From the NCBI GenBank assembly GCA_913063375.1, contig CAJXXR010000013.1, positions 1 through 64,000 on the forward strand: 64,000 bases of DNA. Direction: 5' to 3'. Positions 51,008-60,359 of the stretch are shown in pieces; position 1 is the stretch's first letter, and each line of letters opens with the position of its first letter. Source of the DNA: an uncultured Flavobacteriales bacterium (GTDB taxonomy: Bacteria; Bacteroidota; Bacteroidia; Flavobacteriales; CAJXXR01). The translations under genes and the position numbers were made by a program. Below the pieces are notes generated by a model. The model made no database searches. It was not told the DNA's origin and saw only the letters and a list, made by a program, of their open reading frames with translations.

Positions 51008-52135
51008 ATGAAAACGTTATTAATTTTTCACCCAAGCTCTGAATTATATGGAGCAGACAGAATTCTGGTAAAAGTGTTAGCAAACATGGATTCCAGTATG
51101 AAAAAAATTATTATCCTTAGGAAAGAAGGTCCTTTGTCAGACTTTTTAAAGGAACATGTAGTCAATATAGAAGTACATTACTGCGATTTTTTCCCTGTGA
51201 TTTATAGGGATATATTTAATGTGAAAGGCATCTTGAAGTTCTTCAAAAACTATGTTTCATTTTTCTTTTATCTACAGAAAATGCATAAAAAATTTCAATT
51301 TGATTATGCATACATTAATACCTTATCCTGTTCTTTTTTAACGATTCCCTTATCGATTTTAGGAATCAAACGATTTGTTCATGTTCATGAAATCATCGAG
51401 TCTCCCAAGGTTATTGCTCAAGTTACAGCAGGCCTATTAAAGTTCTTTGCTACCAAAGTTGTTTGTGTCTCAAAAGCTGTAGAAGATAATCTACTCAAAA
51501 TGTTTCCTTCAATAGCTGAAAAATCTCAAGTTATCTACAATGGAATTATTCCTATTCCTACGAATAATAGATTGCCAGGCTCTGTGATCCGGTTTTATCT
51601 ATTTGGGCGAATAAAGTATGAAAAGGGACATTGGTTTTTATTGAACGCTTTAAAAGACTTACCTAAAAACATACTGGTGAATTGTAGATTTATTATGGTG
51701 GGCTCTCCATTGTTAGGGAAAGAAAATATTCTTCACGAGATAAATACATTTTTGAAGAAGCATGGATTATCACAAGTAGTGTTTCAAAAGGATTTTGTAC
51801 CTGATATTTCTACAGAGATGAATTTAGCAGATGTTTGTTTGGTTCCATCAATCATGAAAGATCCATTTCCAACAACTGTTCTAGAAGCCATGTCTGCAGG
51901 GAAGGCTGTTATTTCAACGAACAATGGAGGGGCTGTAGAAGCGTTAAATAAATCTTGCGCAATCTTAGTAGGGCCAAATGATGTTCCTGCCTTAGCCAAG
52001 GCGATAGAAAGCCTAGTGCTTTATCCAGAGAAGATTGTTCAATTGGGAAATAAGGGGCGAAATAGATATAAAAAGTATTATTCTAATGAGGTGTTTGTAG
52101 AAAATTGGAGGCAATTCCTTTATGGAATTGCCTAA
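51008..52135 (+). CDS. Glycosyltransferase, GT4 family
   Basis: 375 residues from the ATG at 51008 (MKTLLIFHPSSELYGADRIL); the longer open frame overlaps the previous gene. SSELYGADR is the usual acceptor-side motif. The donor domain starts LFGRIKYEKGHWFLL at about 198-212, and the E-x7-E motif is DPFPTTVLEAMSAGKAVIS at about 285-303. It follows the previous glycosyltransferase by 16 bp and is the last gene of the plus arm. A terminator hairpin overlaps its last codons. Confidence 0.9.
   Translation: MKTLLIFHPSSELYGADRILVKVLANMDSSMKKIIILRKEGPLSDFLKEHVVNIEVHYCDFFPVIYRDIFNVKGILKFFKNYVSFFFYLQKMHKKFQFDYAYINTLSCSFLTIPLSILGIKRFVHVHEIIESPKVIAQVTAGLLKFFATKVVCVSKAVEDNLLKMFPSIAEKSQVIYNGIIPIPTNNRLPGSVIRFYLFGRIKYEKGHWFLLNALKDLPKNILVNCRFIMVGSPLLGKENILHEINTFLKKHGLSQVVFQKDFVPDISTEMNLADVCLVPSIMKDPFPTTVLEAMSAGKAVISTNNGGAVEALNKSCAILVGPNDVPALAKAIESLVLYPEKIVQLGNKGRNRYKKYYSNEVFVENWRQFLYGIA
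52109..52133. terminator. Hairpin between the two arms of the polysaccharide locus
   Basis: AGGCAATTCC (52109-52118) and GGAATTGCCT (52124-52133) pair perfectly around TTTAT. It overlaps the 3' end of the plus-strand glycosyltransferase and lies 15 nt past the stop of the minus-strand kinase gene. There is only a short T-run, so it is a moderate terminator for both. Confidence 0.6.
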
Positions 52136-52147
52136 TTTGAAATTCAG

Positions 52148-55100
52148 TTATGAAGCCAAGACTTTTACTTGGTCTATAAGTAGGTAAAGTTGCTTAATAA
52201 ATTGCTTCGTTTTAGCGATCATTTTTAAATCTGAGTCTTCCCAGTCTTCAATTTCTCTGATCTCCTTCCTTATTTCACTATTCGCCATATGGTCTAAGGA
52301 TGCTTTTAATTTGTGTGCAATATCTGAAAGGTTATGACAATCTTTTGATTTAATGGATTGTTTCATTCTTTCTAAATCCTTTGTCGTTTCATTAACGAAA
52401 AGCAAAATCATTTCATTTATAAATTCTTTATCTTTTTTTGCCAATTCGTATAGTTCTGTAAAGTCGTAAAGACAACTGGATTTTGGCTTTAATTTCACTA
52501 AGTTTTTAACTGGTTTTTCAATTACCATTTTAAGGTCTTCATTGAGCCATTTGGCGACAAGTCTTTTTAATTCGATACCCTTGAATGGTTTTGATATATA
52601 ATCATTCATACCAATCTCTATACACTTTTCTTTATCGCCCTTAATAGCATTGGCTGTTAAGGCCAAAATAGGAACCTTTAAGGTTAATTCTTGTCGAATG
52701 ATTTTAGTTGCTTCAACACCATTTAAATGAGGCATTCGCATATCCATCAAAATAAGATCAAAATTTTCTGATTTTAATTTTTCAATGGCAACCCATCCAT
52801 CATCAGCGATATCAACTATATATCCCCATTTTTTCAACATTGTAGAAGTCATCATTTGATTTACAGGATTATCTTCTACTAATAAAATCTTTTTGTTTAA
52901 CAGTGAAATATTATATTCTTCATCTGATGTTTGCTGGATGGAAATAGGTTTACCTTTTTTAAATTTTAGAGTGAAATAAAATTCAGAGCCCAATCCTTTT
53001 TTACTTTTAACTTCAAGTTGACCATTCATTTGTTGAACGATTTGCTTGCTAATGGCAAGCCCTAAGCCAGTTCCTCCATACATTCTAGATGTACCCTTTT
53101 CTTCTTGGGTAAAACTACCAAAAATGCTTTTTAACTTGTTTTGCTGGATTCCAATTCCTGTATCTTTTACATTGAACAGGATAGTATTTGTTCCTTGGGT
53201 AGATTTGATTAGTTTGACAGATAGTTGAATTCCTCCTGAATTTGTGAATTTCACGGCGTTATTCAATAGGTTTAATAGAATTTGTGATAATCTATTTGGA
53301 TCACCTTTAACACTTGATGAAATTGTATTATCATAATCTAATTCCATAAAAATACCCTTTTCTTTGGCTTTTTTTGAAAGACTGAAAATAGAATCTTGAA
53401 GATTTGATTTGAGATCGAAATCTATATTTTCAAGTGCCAATTTTCCGGCATTTATTTTTGAGAAATCTAAAATATCATTGATAATTGTTAGCAAATTATC
53501 CGCAGAACCATTTATGGATTTTAAGTATTTAATTTGATACTCACTTAGTGGAGTATCCATAAGTAATTCTCCAAATCCAATTATTGCATTCATAGGGGTA
53601 CGTATTTCATGACTCATATTCGCCATGAAAATTTCCTTTGCCTTTACGGATTCTTCAGCTGTTTCTTTTGCTTTAAGAATTTCGGTTTCTAATTTTTTCC
53701 TTTCTGTAATGTCCAAATGAATTCCTGTAGATCCAATTATTTTATTGTCTTTATCATAGAGGGGAGCTCCATTAATAAGTACCCATATTATGCTTCCGTC
53801 TTTTCGTTTTATTTGCACTTCATTTACTCCGGTTTCTCCTGCGTTTCTTAAGGTTAGAGCTTTATCCATTCTGACATTAAACTGACCTGAAGGTAGAAGT
53901 TTCTGTTTCGTGTTTTGGCCTATTAACTCATCTTCTGTGTATCCTGTCATTTGACAAAATTTTGGATATGCTCGTACAATTCTATCGTGGATATCAACTT
54001 CCAGCAATCCGAGTTCTAGATTTTCTAGTACTCTTTTGTATTTCTCTTCCCTATATTTTAATGCCTGAAGTAAGTTTTTCATATCAGATATATCCGTGAG
54101 GTATAAATTGATATAGTTATGTGCCGAAATGGGTACTATTTGACATAAGAATACTCGATTTTCTACTTTTATTTCATATTGGATGTGCTCATTATTGTGT
54201 TTCGATTCATACAATTTTGATAGAAAATGGGAATAGATATCTTTATTATCAATAGCCTCAAGAAATTGGATTATTTTTTCGCCTGCTTTATTACAATATT
54301 CAAAATGATTCGTTTTAGTTGAAAATCGTAATACTGGACTAGGGTTTTCATCTGGAAATAATCCTGGTTCTTGAATCCGGATTGCTTTATTACTGAATAT
54401 CAAATCTTTTACGGCCATTATTTTAGCTGGAGTATTTTCATAAACCACATCATTCTGGGATAGGCAAACATGTACAATGGTTCCATCTTTCTTTTGATGC
54501 TTCCAGCTGTTTTCTCCACAAAATAATTTTTCTTTCTTTTCGTGTTTCAGTTTTAGTATTTCAAGTTCATCCTCTTCAAAGAGGATGAATAAACTCTTTT
54601 CTATTAAGGTGTATTCTTTGTATCCGTAGAATTTAATTGCACGATCATTACAAGCTAATATTTGAAGGGTAATTGGATCATAAATAACCATTGGAATTGG
54701 TGGGATATTGAAAATACGCCTTAAATGATTTTTGGCACAAAGCATTTGAGAATGTACTTGGCAGGATAAAATGCCCTGTGCAAATTGTTCAATAATTGGC
54801 AATAATTTAACAGCCTCTTCAGTTAATTCTTTACTCGAGAGTTTGGTATGTAAACAGAAATAACCTACTGTATTCATCTTAAATATAAGCAATAATCCTT
54901 CTTTCAGTTCCTCTGAGTTTATTGATTGTGCTTCAATAATAGAGAAGGGTGTAATATGCTTTCTGTAAAGGTCTGTTCTGAATTGTTCAAATGCTTTTTC
55001 AGAAGGAAATGCAGTACCATATTCAAGATGAATTTCAGTTTTCCCATTGATGAATAACCAACATCTATTGAATGCTGAAATTTCCAACAATAGGGATATG

Positions 55101-55186
55101 AAATTGGAGCAGTTTTCTTCTAAAAAGTGTGAATTATTGGTGTTTAAAGAAAGCTGATATAAGCTACTTTGGTCAAGGTTTTTCAT
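52148..55186 (-). CDS. Hybrid histidine kinase: GAF-like, PAS x3, HisKA, HATPase, receiver, Hpt
   Basis: 1012 residues from the ATG at 55184-55186; the longer frame would need TTG. No membrane helix, so a cytoplasmic sensor. Order: GAF-like (about 1-150), three PAS (about 155-500; the last ends with GSTGIHLDITERKK), HisKA with His526 in NMSHEIRTPMN, HATPase with DTGIGI and GGTGLGLAISK, receiver with Asp815 (LILMDMRMPHLNG), and a C-terminal Hpt with His958 (DIAHKLKAS). It holds a full phosphorelay: His526 to Asp815 to His958 to an outside receiver. The gene for the sigma-54 activator is directly upstream (2-bp gap), and the receiver-helix protein 15 kb away is another candidate target. Confidence 0.9.
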   Translation of the reverse strand: MKNLDQSSLYQLSLNTNNSHFLEENCSNFISLLLEISAFNRCWLFINGKTEIHLEYGTAFPSEKAFEQFRTDLYRKHITPFSIIEAQSINSEELKEGLLLIFKMNTVGYFCLHTKLSSKELTEEAVKLLPIIEQFAQGILSCQVHSQMLCAKNHLRRIFNIPPIPMVIYDPITLQILACNDRAIKFYGYKEYTLIEKSLFILFEEDELEILKLKHEKKEKLFCGENSWKHQKKDGTIVHVCLSQNDVVYENTPAKIMAVKDLIFSNKAIRIQEPGLFPDENPSPVLRFSTKTNHFEYCNKAGEKIIQFLEAIDNKDIYSHFLSKLYESKHNNEHIQYEIKVENRVFLCQIVPISAHNYINLYLTDISDMKNLLQALKYREEKYKRVLENLELGLLEVDIHDRIVRAYPKFCQMTGYTEDELIGQNTKQKLLPSGQFNVRMDKALTLRNAGETGVNEVQIKRKDGSIIWVLINGAPLYDKDNKIIGSTGIHLDITERKKLETEILKAKETAEESVKAKEIFMANMSHEIRTPMNAIIGFGELLMDTPLSEYQIKYLKSINGSADNLLTIINDILDFSKINAGKLALENIDFDLKSNLQDSIFSLSKKAKEKGIFMELDYDNTISSSVKGDPNRLSQILLNLLNNAVKFTNSGGIQLSVKLIKSTQGTNTILFNVKDTGIGIQQNKLKSIFGSFTQEEKGTSRMYGGTGLGLAISKQIVQQMNGQLEVKSKKGLGSEFYFTLKFKKGKPISIQQTSDEEYNISLLNKKILLVEDNPVNQMMTSTMLKKWGYIVDIADDGWVAIEKLKSENFDLILMDMRMPHLNGVEATKIIRQELTLKVPILALTANAIKGDKEKCIEIGMNDYISKPFKGIELKRLVAKWLNEDLKMVIEKPVKNLVKLKPKSSCLYDFTELYELAKKDKEFINEMILLFVNETTKDLERMKQSIKSKDCHNLSDIAHKLKASLDHMANSEIRKEIREIEDWEDSDLKMIAKTKQFIKQLYLLIDQVKVLAS

Positions 55187-55188
55187 AA

Positions 55189-56580
55189 TCAATTAATTTT
55201 AGGAATGGTATTCTGCACTGAATAGGTACGATGTTTAAAGAAAATTGGATCATCTTTAATGAGTCTATAAATGGTAGACTTACCGATTTCTAATTTTTTT
55301 GCAGCTACTATTACATTGTAGTTGCATTTGTCCAAATAATGTCGAATAATTTCCTTCTCCAATGATTTCATATTTTTCTCTTCATTCCAGAAGTTGGAAT
55401 CTATATTTTTCTCTTGAAAACATATATGATTTTCATCTATGAGCTCATCATCGGATAAAATTGCGGCAAGTTCAATTACTGATTTTAATTCTCTTACATT
55501 CCCAGGGTAGCTGTAGCTATTTAGCCTTTTTAAAGCTCCCGAACTGAATTTTCTGTCAATTGAATTTTCTTTGCAATAATTGCCTAAAAAATATAGAGAT
55601 AAATGACTGATGTCTCCTTCTCTTGATTTTAAAGTTGGTAGGCATATTGGTAATCCTAAAAGTCTATAGTATAAATCTTCACGGAAATTCCCCAGTTTGA
55701 CCTCGTTATATAGATTTTTGTGGGTAGCAGTAATTATCCTACATTTTAGTTTGATAGATTGATTACCACCTATTCTACATAACTCCATTTCTTGAAGTAC
55801 TCTCAATAATTTACTCTGCATTAGATTGTCCATTTCACCAATCTCATCAAGGAAAATAGTCCCACTTTTTGCCAATTCAAATTTCCCTGTTCTCCTAATG
55901 TGAGCACCCGTAAAGGCTCCTTTTTCATGACCAAACAACTCACTCTCTATTAATTCTGAAGGAATGGAAGCAACGTTGATGGCAATAAATGGTTCCATAT
56001 GTCTTTTAGAATTATAATGAATCGCCTTTGCAACCAATTCTTTACCTGTTCCTGTATTTCCACTAATTGAAACTGTAATACTTGAGCTAGAAGCTTTTTC
56101 AATTATTTGATGAACTTGATGAATTCCAGCACTCTTTCCGATAAGTAGGTTTTCAGACTTGTACTTATTGGCTACTTTTGTTTGCAATGATTCAACTTGT
56201 TTTTTTAATAGGTAGTTTTCCTTAATCTTTAGGATCTTATTCCAAACTTTCAGTTTGGTTTCTGTATTTTTTACTACATAGTCGTAGGCACCTTGGCCTA
56301 ATAGGTCCATTGCTGTGGAGATGTTTTCTTGTCCTGAAATGATTATTACCTCAATTTGAGGGGCGTGTTTTTTTATTTCTTTTAATAAGGTCCCTCCATT
56401 CATATCGGGTAACTTATAATCGACTGTAATTACTTGTGGTTTTAAATAAAGAGCATCTAATATTTCTTTACCAGAATGATAACAAACAACTTCATAATCT
56501 TTATTCAAAGATAAATGGTGTTGCAATGCTTTTGCATACCACTTATCGTCTTCCGCGATGAAAATTTTAAATGATCCCAT
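55189..56580 (-). CDS. NtrC-type sigma-54-dependent response regulator
   Basis: 463 residues. Receiver (about 4-120) with Asp54 in ITVDYKLPDMNG, similar in build to the receiver-helix protein at 39889. AAA+ domain (about 145-385): Walker A GNTGTGKELV (Lys180), the sigma-54 contact loop GAFTGA at 221-226, ESELFGHEKGAFTG, and arginine-finger region. C-terminal Fis-type helix-turn-helix (ATRHL... region; NVIVAAKKLEIGKSTIYRLI). It activates sigma-54 promoters when phosphorylated, presumably by the downstream hybrid kinase. It is a good candidate for binding the palindromes at sites A, B and C. Third gene of the minus arm, 69 bp after the transferase gene. Confidence 0.92.
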   Translation of the reverse strand: MGSFKIFIAEDDKWYAKALQHHLSLNKDYEVVCYHSGKEILDALYLKPQVITVDYKLPDMNGGTLLKEIKKHAPQIEVIIISGQENISTAMDLLGQGAYDYVVKNTETKLKVWNKILKIKENYLLKKQVESLQTKVANKYKSENLLIGKSAGIHQVHQIIEKASSSSITVSISGNTGTGKELVAKAIHYNSKRHMEPFIAINVASIPSELIESELFGHEKGAFTGAHIRRTGKFELAKSGTIFLDEIGEMDNLMQSKLLRVLQEMELCRIGGNQSIKLKCRIITATHKNLYNEVKLGNFREDLYYRLLGLPICLPTLKSREGDISHLSLYFLGNYCKENSIDRKFSSGALKRLNSYSYPGNVRELKSVIELAAILSDDELIDENHICFQEKNIDSNFWNEEKNMKSLEKEIIRHYLDKCNYNVIVAAKKLEIGKSTIYRLIKDDPIFFKHRTYSVQNTIPKIN

Positions 56581-56649
56581 AATTTATTTGTTATTAGGTT
56601 GTTATTCTTTTTAAGTATTATAATTTCTTCTATTGTACCGTTGCCACGG

Positions 56650-57756
56650 TTAGTATTGTTTCCGGCCTTGGCGGTATAATTGTTTTAGTTTGATAAATAG
56701 AATATAGGTTCTTAATGTTTTGTGTAACTGGACATATAATTGGAAAAACAGATTTAAAATCACTAAAATTATTAAGCTATCCTCTAAGGGTAATTGAATT
56801 ACAAGGATAGATAATGTGATAGAAACTAAATGATATGAATAGAGTACTAGACTTGCTTTTTGATGGTTCAATCCTTTTTCAAGTAGTAAATGATGAAGGT
56901 GATTCTTATCAGCACAAAATGGTGATTTTTTAGCTGTAAGCCTTGTGAAAATAATTCGTACAGTGTCAAATATTGGCAGCATTATAAGTGCAAAAATTAT
57001 AGGAAATTGTGGATTTTGACTACTGCTAAATATTCGAATAAAAAATATAGCCATTAGGAATCCAAGAAATAAGGATCCTGTATCTCCCATAAAAATTTTT
57101 GCAGGATTGAAATTAAATTTCAAGAACCCTAAACAGGCGCCAAATGAACTAAAAGCCAATAGTGCAAAGATAAAGTCTTGGTTTAATAGGAATAGAATGG
57201 CGAAAGTTAGAGAGTTGATACAGAAAATACCACCTGCTAACCCGTCGATGCCATCTAATAAATTAAAGGCATTAGTGAGCCCTACTATAAATACTGTGGT
57301 TAATAAAAAACTTATAATAGGATGTAGTTCATTAATTCCAAAAATCCCGTAGAGTGAGCTAATTTTAAAACCATTGTAGAATAGGATGTAGGAAAGGGCT
57401 ATTTCTAAGATTAGCCTTATCAAGACTTTCATATTGAATAAGTCGTCCAGTATTCCCATGATTAATAGGCAAAAGGAGCAGCCTAGAACAAGGTAAAGCG
57501 TACTGTTTGTGGGCAAGATAAAAAGAAGGCTTAATATCCCTAGGAATATTCCAATTCCACCAAATGTTGGTTTCGGGTGCTTGTGTGATTTCCTGCTATT
57601 TGGACTGTCCAGTAATTGAAATCTATCTGAAAGAGTGATTATTTTGGGAATACAAGAGACCGAAAAAATATAGGCAAGTCCTATAGTTAATATAGAACTA
57701 GCTATAAAATTATATTGAATAATATCAAATGCGGAATATATAATTGAAAGTCTCAT
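56650..57756 (-). CDS. WecA/MraY-like undecaprenyl-phosphate sugar-1-phosphate transferase
   Basis: 368 residues with about 11 helices. Family motifs: SHKHPKPTFGG (58-67), GILDDL with Asp104-Asp105, NAFNLLDGIDGLAGG (Asn162, Asp168, Asp171), FMGDTGSLFLG with Asp225 and the C-terminal HLHH (286-289), which marks the WecA/TagO/RgpG side of the family. It would start each repeat unit by putting a sugar-1-phosphate on undecaprenyl phosphate. Its start overlaps the glycosyltransferase stop by 4 bp (ATGA-type). Confidence 0.92.
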   Translation of the reverse strand: MRLSIIYSAFDIIQYNFIASSILTIGLAYIFSVSCIPKIITLSDRFQLLDSPNSRKSHKHPKPTFGGIGIFLGILSLLFILPTNSTLYLVLGCSFCLLIMGILDDLFNMKVLIRLILEIALSYILFYNGFKISSLYGIFGINELHPIISFLLTTVFIVGLTNAFNLLDGIDGLAGGIFCINSLTFAILFLLNQDFIFALLAFSSFGACLGFLKFNFNPAKIFMGDTGSLFLGFLMAIFFIRIFSSSQNPQFPIIFALIMLPIFDTVRIIFTRLTAKKSPFCADKNHLHHLLLEKGLNHQKASLVLYSYHLVSITLSILVIQLPLEDSLIILVILNLFFQLYVQLHKTLRTYILFIKLKQLYRQGRKQY

Positions 57757-58967
57757 ATGTCATCGATTTTTCTATAGGGCCACTCATTTGAAAAGGCTGT
57801 GATATTTCCATTGAAAATTCCTTTTTCATAAAATTTACTCCATTTTTGATTGATATATTGTTTTCTATAATTGAATTCAAAGCTGTAGAATAACCTTCTA
57901 TATTTTGCTGCAATTATTGACCATGTATACTTGTCGTTTGCAATAGTTTTTAACCGATTTCCCATTTGTACGAGGTCTTGTTTGCTTTTTGTATTAATTA
58001 ATGTCTTTAAGTCTTCAGCTGTTTTAAAATATATCGCCTGATTATTGGTAGTTTCTCTATTGAATGAGACGTCAAAGCTTAAAATAGGTAGGCTTAAAAA
58101 CATTGCCTCAACTAAGGAGGGGTTTGTTCCTCCAGCACTGTGACCATGAATATATACATAGGCATTGCTTCGTATTATGTCTAAGGTATTCTGTTCATAT
58201 ATTGGGTGTAATAGATGAATATTAGACTTTGAAGGAATGACGTATCTATCGTAGAGATCTCTACCATATTCACTGTTCTGCCAATTGCCAACTAATACAA
58301 GGTTTTTATTCAGTTTATCAAAAGCTTTCAGTATTAGTTCTATATTGTTTTCAGGTTCTATCCTTGCAACTTTAAATGCGTATTCAGACTTTAAAAAAGG
58401 AAAAGAATCTATGTCTGCCTCTGTAGGAGATATCTGTTCGACGTGGTCAGCCCCATATGAAATAAGATGACTTATTGTTTTGTATTGCCTTAAGGCGTAT
58501 CTTTTTAAGGCTGCATTATCAGTAATATCAGCATGAGAGTATTTAACGGCGATCTTTTCTGAAATTCTAAGAAAGAATTTCGCAAATTTATTCCATTTGG
58601 ACCTTCTCCATTCTAAACCATCAATGTTTACTATTATTTTCTTATTTGTGAAAAGTCTAAGGATGGGGCAGAATAAGCCTCCGGAGACGCCTAGTAATAA
58701 TAGTATATCGCAGGTGAATGCTGCATGGACCATTGAAATAATATCATAAGGTATGCTTTGAATGCCATTAGCCTTGAGTGGGAGGTAGATTAGTTCTGCA
58801 TTATGATAGGAGTCCATTCTTTCTTCTTTACCATAGAATTTCTCACTACAGTAAACCTGGAACCTAAAATCATCCTTTAGTTCTTTTACAAGGTGTTGAG
58901 CTAAGGTTTCAAAACCGCCATATTTTGCAGGAATTCCAGCTGAGCCAATTATTGCTATTTTTTTCAT
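57753..58967 (-). CDS. Glycosyltransferase, GT4 with DUF1972 N-terminus (rhamnosyltransferase-like)
   Basis: 404 residues. The N-terminus IIGSAGIPAKYGGFETLAQHL is the DUF1972 signature (GxxGIPAxYGGFET) found in GT4 enzymes that work early in polysaccharide assembly, often annotated rhamnosyltransferases. The donor domain has VARIEPENNIELILKAF at 200-216 and the E-x7-E motif HSAGGTNPSLVEAMFLSLPI at 276-295. First gene of the minus arm, downstream of operator site C. Likely adds the second sugar after the WecA-like transferase. Confidence 0.9.
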   Translation of the reverse strand: MKKIAIIGSAGIPAKYGGFETLAQHLVKELKDDFRFQVYCSEKFYGKEERMDSYHNAELIYLPLKANGIQSIPYDIISMVHAAFTCDILLLLGVSGGLFCPILRLFTNKKIIVNIDGLEWRRSKWNKFAKFFLRISEKIAVKYSHADITDNAALKRYALRQYKTISHLISYGADHVEQISPTEADIDSFPFLKSEYAFKVARIEPENNIELILKAFDKLNKNLVLVGNWQNSEYGRDLYDRYVIPSKSNIHLLHPIYEQNTLDIIRSNAYVYIHGHSAGGTNPSLVEAMFLSLPILSFDVSFNRETTNNQAIYFKTAEDLKTLINTKSKQDLVQMGNRLKTIANDKYTWSIIAAKYRRLFYSFEFNYRKQYINQKWSKFYEKGIFNGNITAFSNEWPYRKIDDI

Positions 58968-59067
58968 GGAGATGATTTTATATTTATCTTTTCTATGATA
59001 AGTATATAAAAATCCCTTCCAATAATGTAACTAGTTGATTTCGTTGATGTTAGTGATTCTCGTTATG

Positions 59068-59109
59068 TGGAATAATTCCAAATAGTGGATGATTTTCCCG
59101 ATTTGGGAA
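59068..59109. promoter_or_regulatory. Palindromic operator array, site C of the polysaccharide locus
   Basis: TGGAATAATTCCA (59068-59080; GGAA-N3-TTCC; TTTGGAATTATTCCA on the minus strand) and TTCCCGATTTGGGAA (59095-59109; TTCC-N7-GGAA). The second module ends 128 nt before the minus-strand start at 58967. Both modules match those of sites A and B, here side by side instead of overlapping. No clear -12/-24 or TAnnTTTG box was found downstream on the minus strand. Confidence 0.6.
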
Positions 59110-59152
59110 TTAGAATAGAGCGTTGAAAAGGTGAAATAGGGGAGTATTTAAA

Positions 59153-59190
59153 ATAAAAAAGCCTCCCCATCGAAATGGAAAGGCTTATTA
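59153..59190 (-). terminator. rplS terminator
   Basis: On the minus strand AAGCCTTTCCAT-TTCG-ATGGGGAGGCTT with internal mismatches, followed by a T-run; 19 nt past the rplS stop. Tetraloop TTCG is typical of stable hairpins. Confidence 0.85.
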
Positions 59191-59208
59191 TCTGAAAGAA
59201 AAAGATGA

Positions 59209-59553
59209 CTATCTTTTTTCTTTAATTCTAGCTTTCTTACCAGTAAGTCCACGTAGATAGAAGATACGAGCACGACGTACTTTACCTTTTCTGTTCACCT
59301 CAATCTTTTCTAGATTTGGAGAATTTACAGGGAAGATACGCTCAACACCAACACCGTTAGACATTTTACGGATAGTAAAAGTCTCAGTTGAACCTACACC
59401 TCTTCTTTGGATAACTGTTCCGTTGAAGAACTGTGTTCTAGTTTTTTCACCCTCAACAATTCTATAATAAACTGTGATTGTGTCCCCAGCACCGAAAGCT
59501 GGAAGCTCATTTCTCTTAACAAGCTCGTCTTGTACAAAACGTAATAAATCCAT
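59209..59553 (-). CDS. rplS: 50S ribosomal protein L19
   Basis: 114 residues from the ATG at 59551-59553 ([20 protein letters not shown]), the normal L19 start and length. The longer frame to 59583 adds ten residues ([10 protein letters not shown]) not seen in the family. Signatures: [34 protein letters not shown] and [25 protein letters not shown]19 sits at the 30S-50S interface. The gene follows trmD as in most bacteria but has its own promoter and a leader of about 70 nt. Confidence 0.96.
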   Translation of the reverse strand: MDLLRFVQDELVKRNELPAFGAGDTITVYYRIVEGEKTRTQFFNGTVIQRRGVGSTETFTIRKMSNGVGVERIFPVNSPNLEKIEVNRKGKVRRARIFYLRGLTGKKARIKEKR

Positions 59554-59637
59554 AATATATGGTCTTTTTTTGATTTCCAACATTCACATTGTTGCGCCAG
59601 AGGTTGAAAAATTAAACAATTTCAGGCTGCAAAGATA
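59554..59637 (-). promoter_or_regulatory. rplS promoter and leader
   Basis: TATCTTTG on the minus strand (59637-59630) is a perfect -7 box between trmD and rplS. The predicted leader of about 70 nt contains ATTGTT (59621-59616) that can pair with AACAAT (59594-59589), giving a stem with a 21-nt loop. An autoregulatory L19 leader is known in Flavobacteria; I cannot confirm that this is a member. Confidence 0.5.
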
Positions 59638-59657
59638 AGCGTAATTTTAATTAATCC

Positions 59658-60347
59658 CTATTCAAATTCTGAATCTTTTAATAAGTCTGGCCTTAGTTTT
59701 AAGGTTCTTTCAATGGATTGGTCATGTCTCCAAGTTTCAATCTTAGCTTCGTGTCCTGATAGTAATACCTCTGGTACTTTCATTCCTTGCCATTCTGCTG
59801 GTCTTGTATATACAGGTGGTGCTAAAAGATCGTCTTGAAAAGAATCTGATAGGGCAGAGGATTCATCATTTAATACACCAGGGATAAGTCTAATCACAGC
59901 ATCGCAAACTACGCATGCAGCAAGTTCTCCTCCACTCAAAACAAAGTCACCAATAGAGATTTCCAAACTGATATATTTATCCCTAACACGTTGGTCAACT
60001 CCTTTATAATGGCCACATAGTATTAGTATGTTATCACACATTGATAGGCTGTTGGCAATTCCTTGGTTTAGGGTTTTTCCATCTGGAGTCATATAGATGA
60101 TTTCATCATAATTACGCTCAGATTTCAAATGTTCTATACAAGCGGATATGGGTTCAATACCAATGACCATTCCGGCGCCTCCACCATACTGGTAATCGTC
60201 TACACTATTTTGCTTGTTTGTAGAGTAATCTCTCAATTGGTGAAAGTGTATTTCTACCAACCCCTTATCTGCTGCTCTTTTTAAAATAGATGCAGAGAAA
60301 GGGCTGTCCATTAACTCAGGTAATAAGGTGATGATGTCTATTCTCAT
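59658..60347 (-). CDS. trmD: tRNA (guanine-N1)-methyltransferase TrmD
   Basis: Methylates G37 of tRNAs with G36. The 229 residues show the SPOUT trefoil knot: [18 protein letters not shown] at the start, [13 protein letters not shown], the SAM pocket [17 protein letters not shown], and [29 protein letters not shown]. The C-terminal tRNA domain has [29 protein letters not shown]. Length is typical. A -7 box ends only 4 nt before the ATG, so the mRNA may be leaderless. Confidence 0.96.
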   Translation of the reverse strand: MRIDIITLLPELMDSPFSASILKRAADKGLVEIHFHQLRDYSTNKQNSVDDYQYGGGAGMVIGIEPISACIEHLKSERNYDEIIYMTPDGKTLNQGIANSLSMCDNILILCGHYKGVDQRVRDKYISLEISIGDFVLSGGELAACVVCDAVIRLIPGVLNDESSALSDSFQDDLLAPPVYTRPAEWQGMKVPEVLLSGHEAKIETWRHDQSIERTLKLRPDLLKDSEFE

Positions 60348-60351
60348 GTGG

Positions 60352-60359
60352 CAAAAATA
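60352..60359 (-). promoter_or_regulatory. trmD promoter -7 box
   Basis: TATTTTTG on the minus strand, with TTG 23 nt upstream. Only CCAC lies between the box and the trmD ATG, so transcription would start at or within the start codon. Confidence 0.5.
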
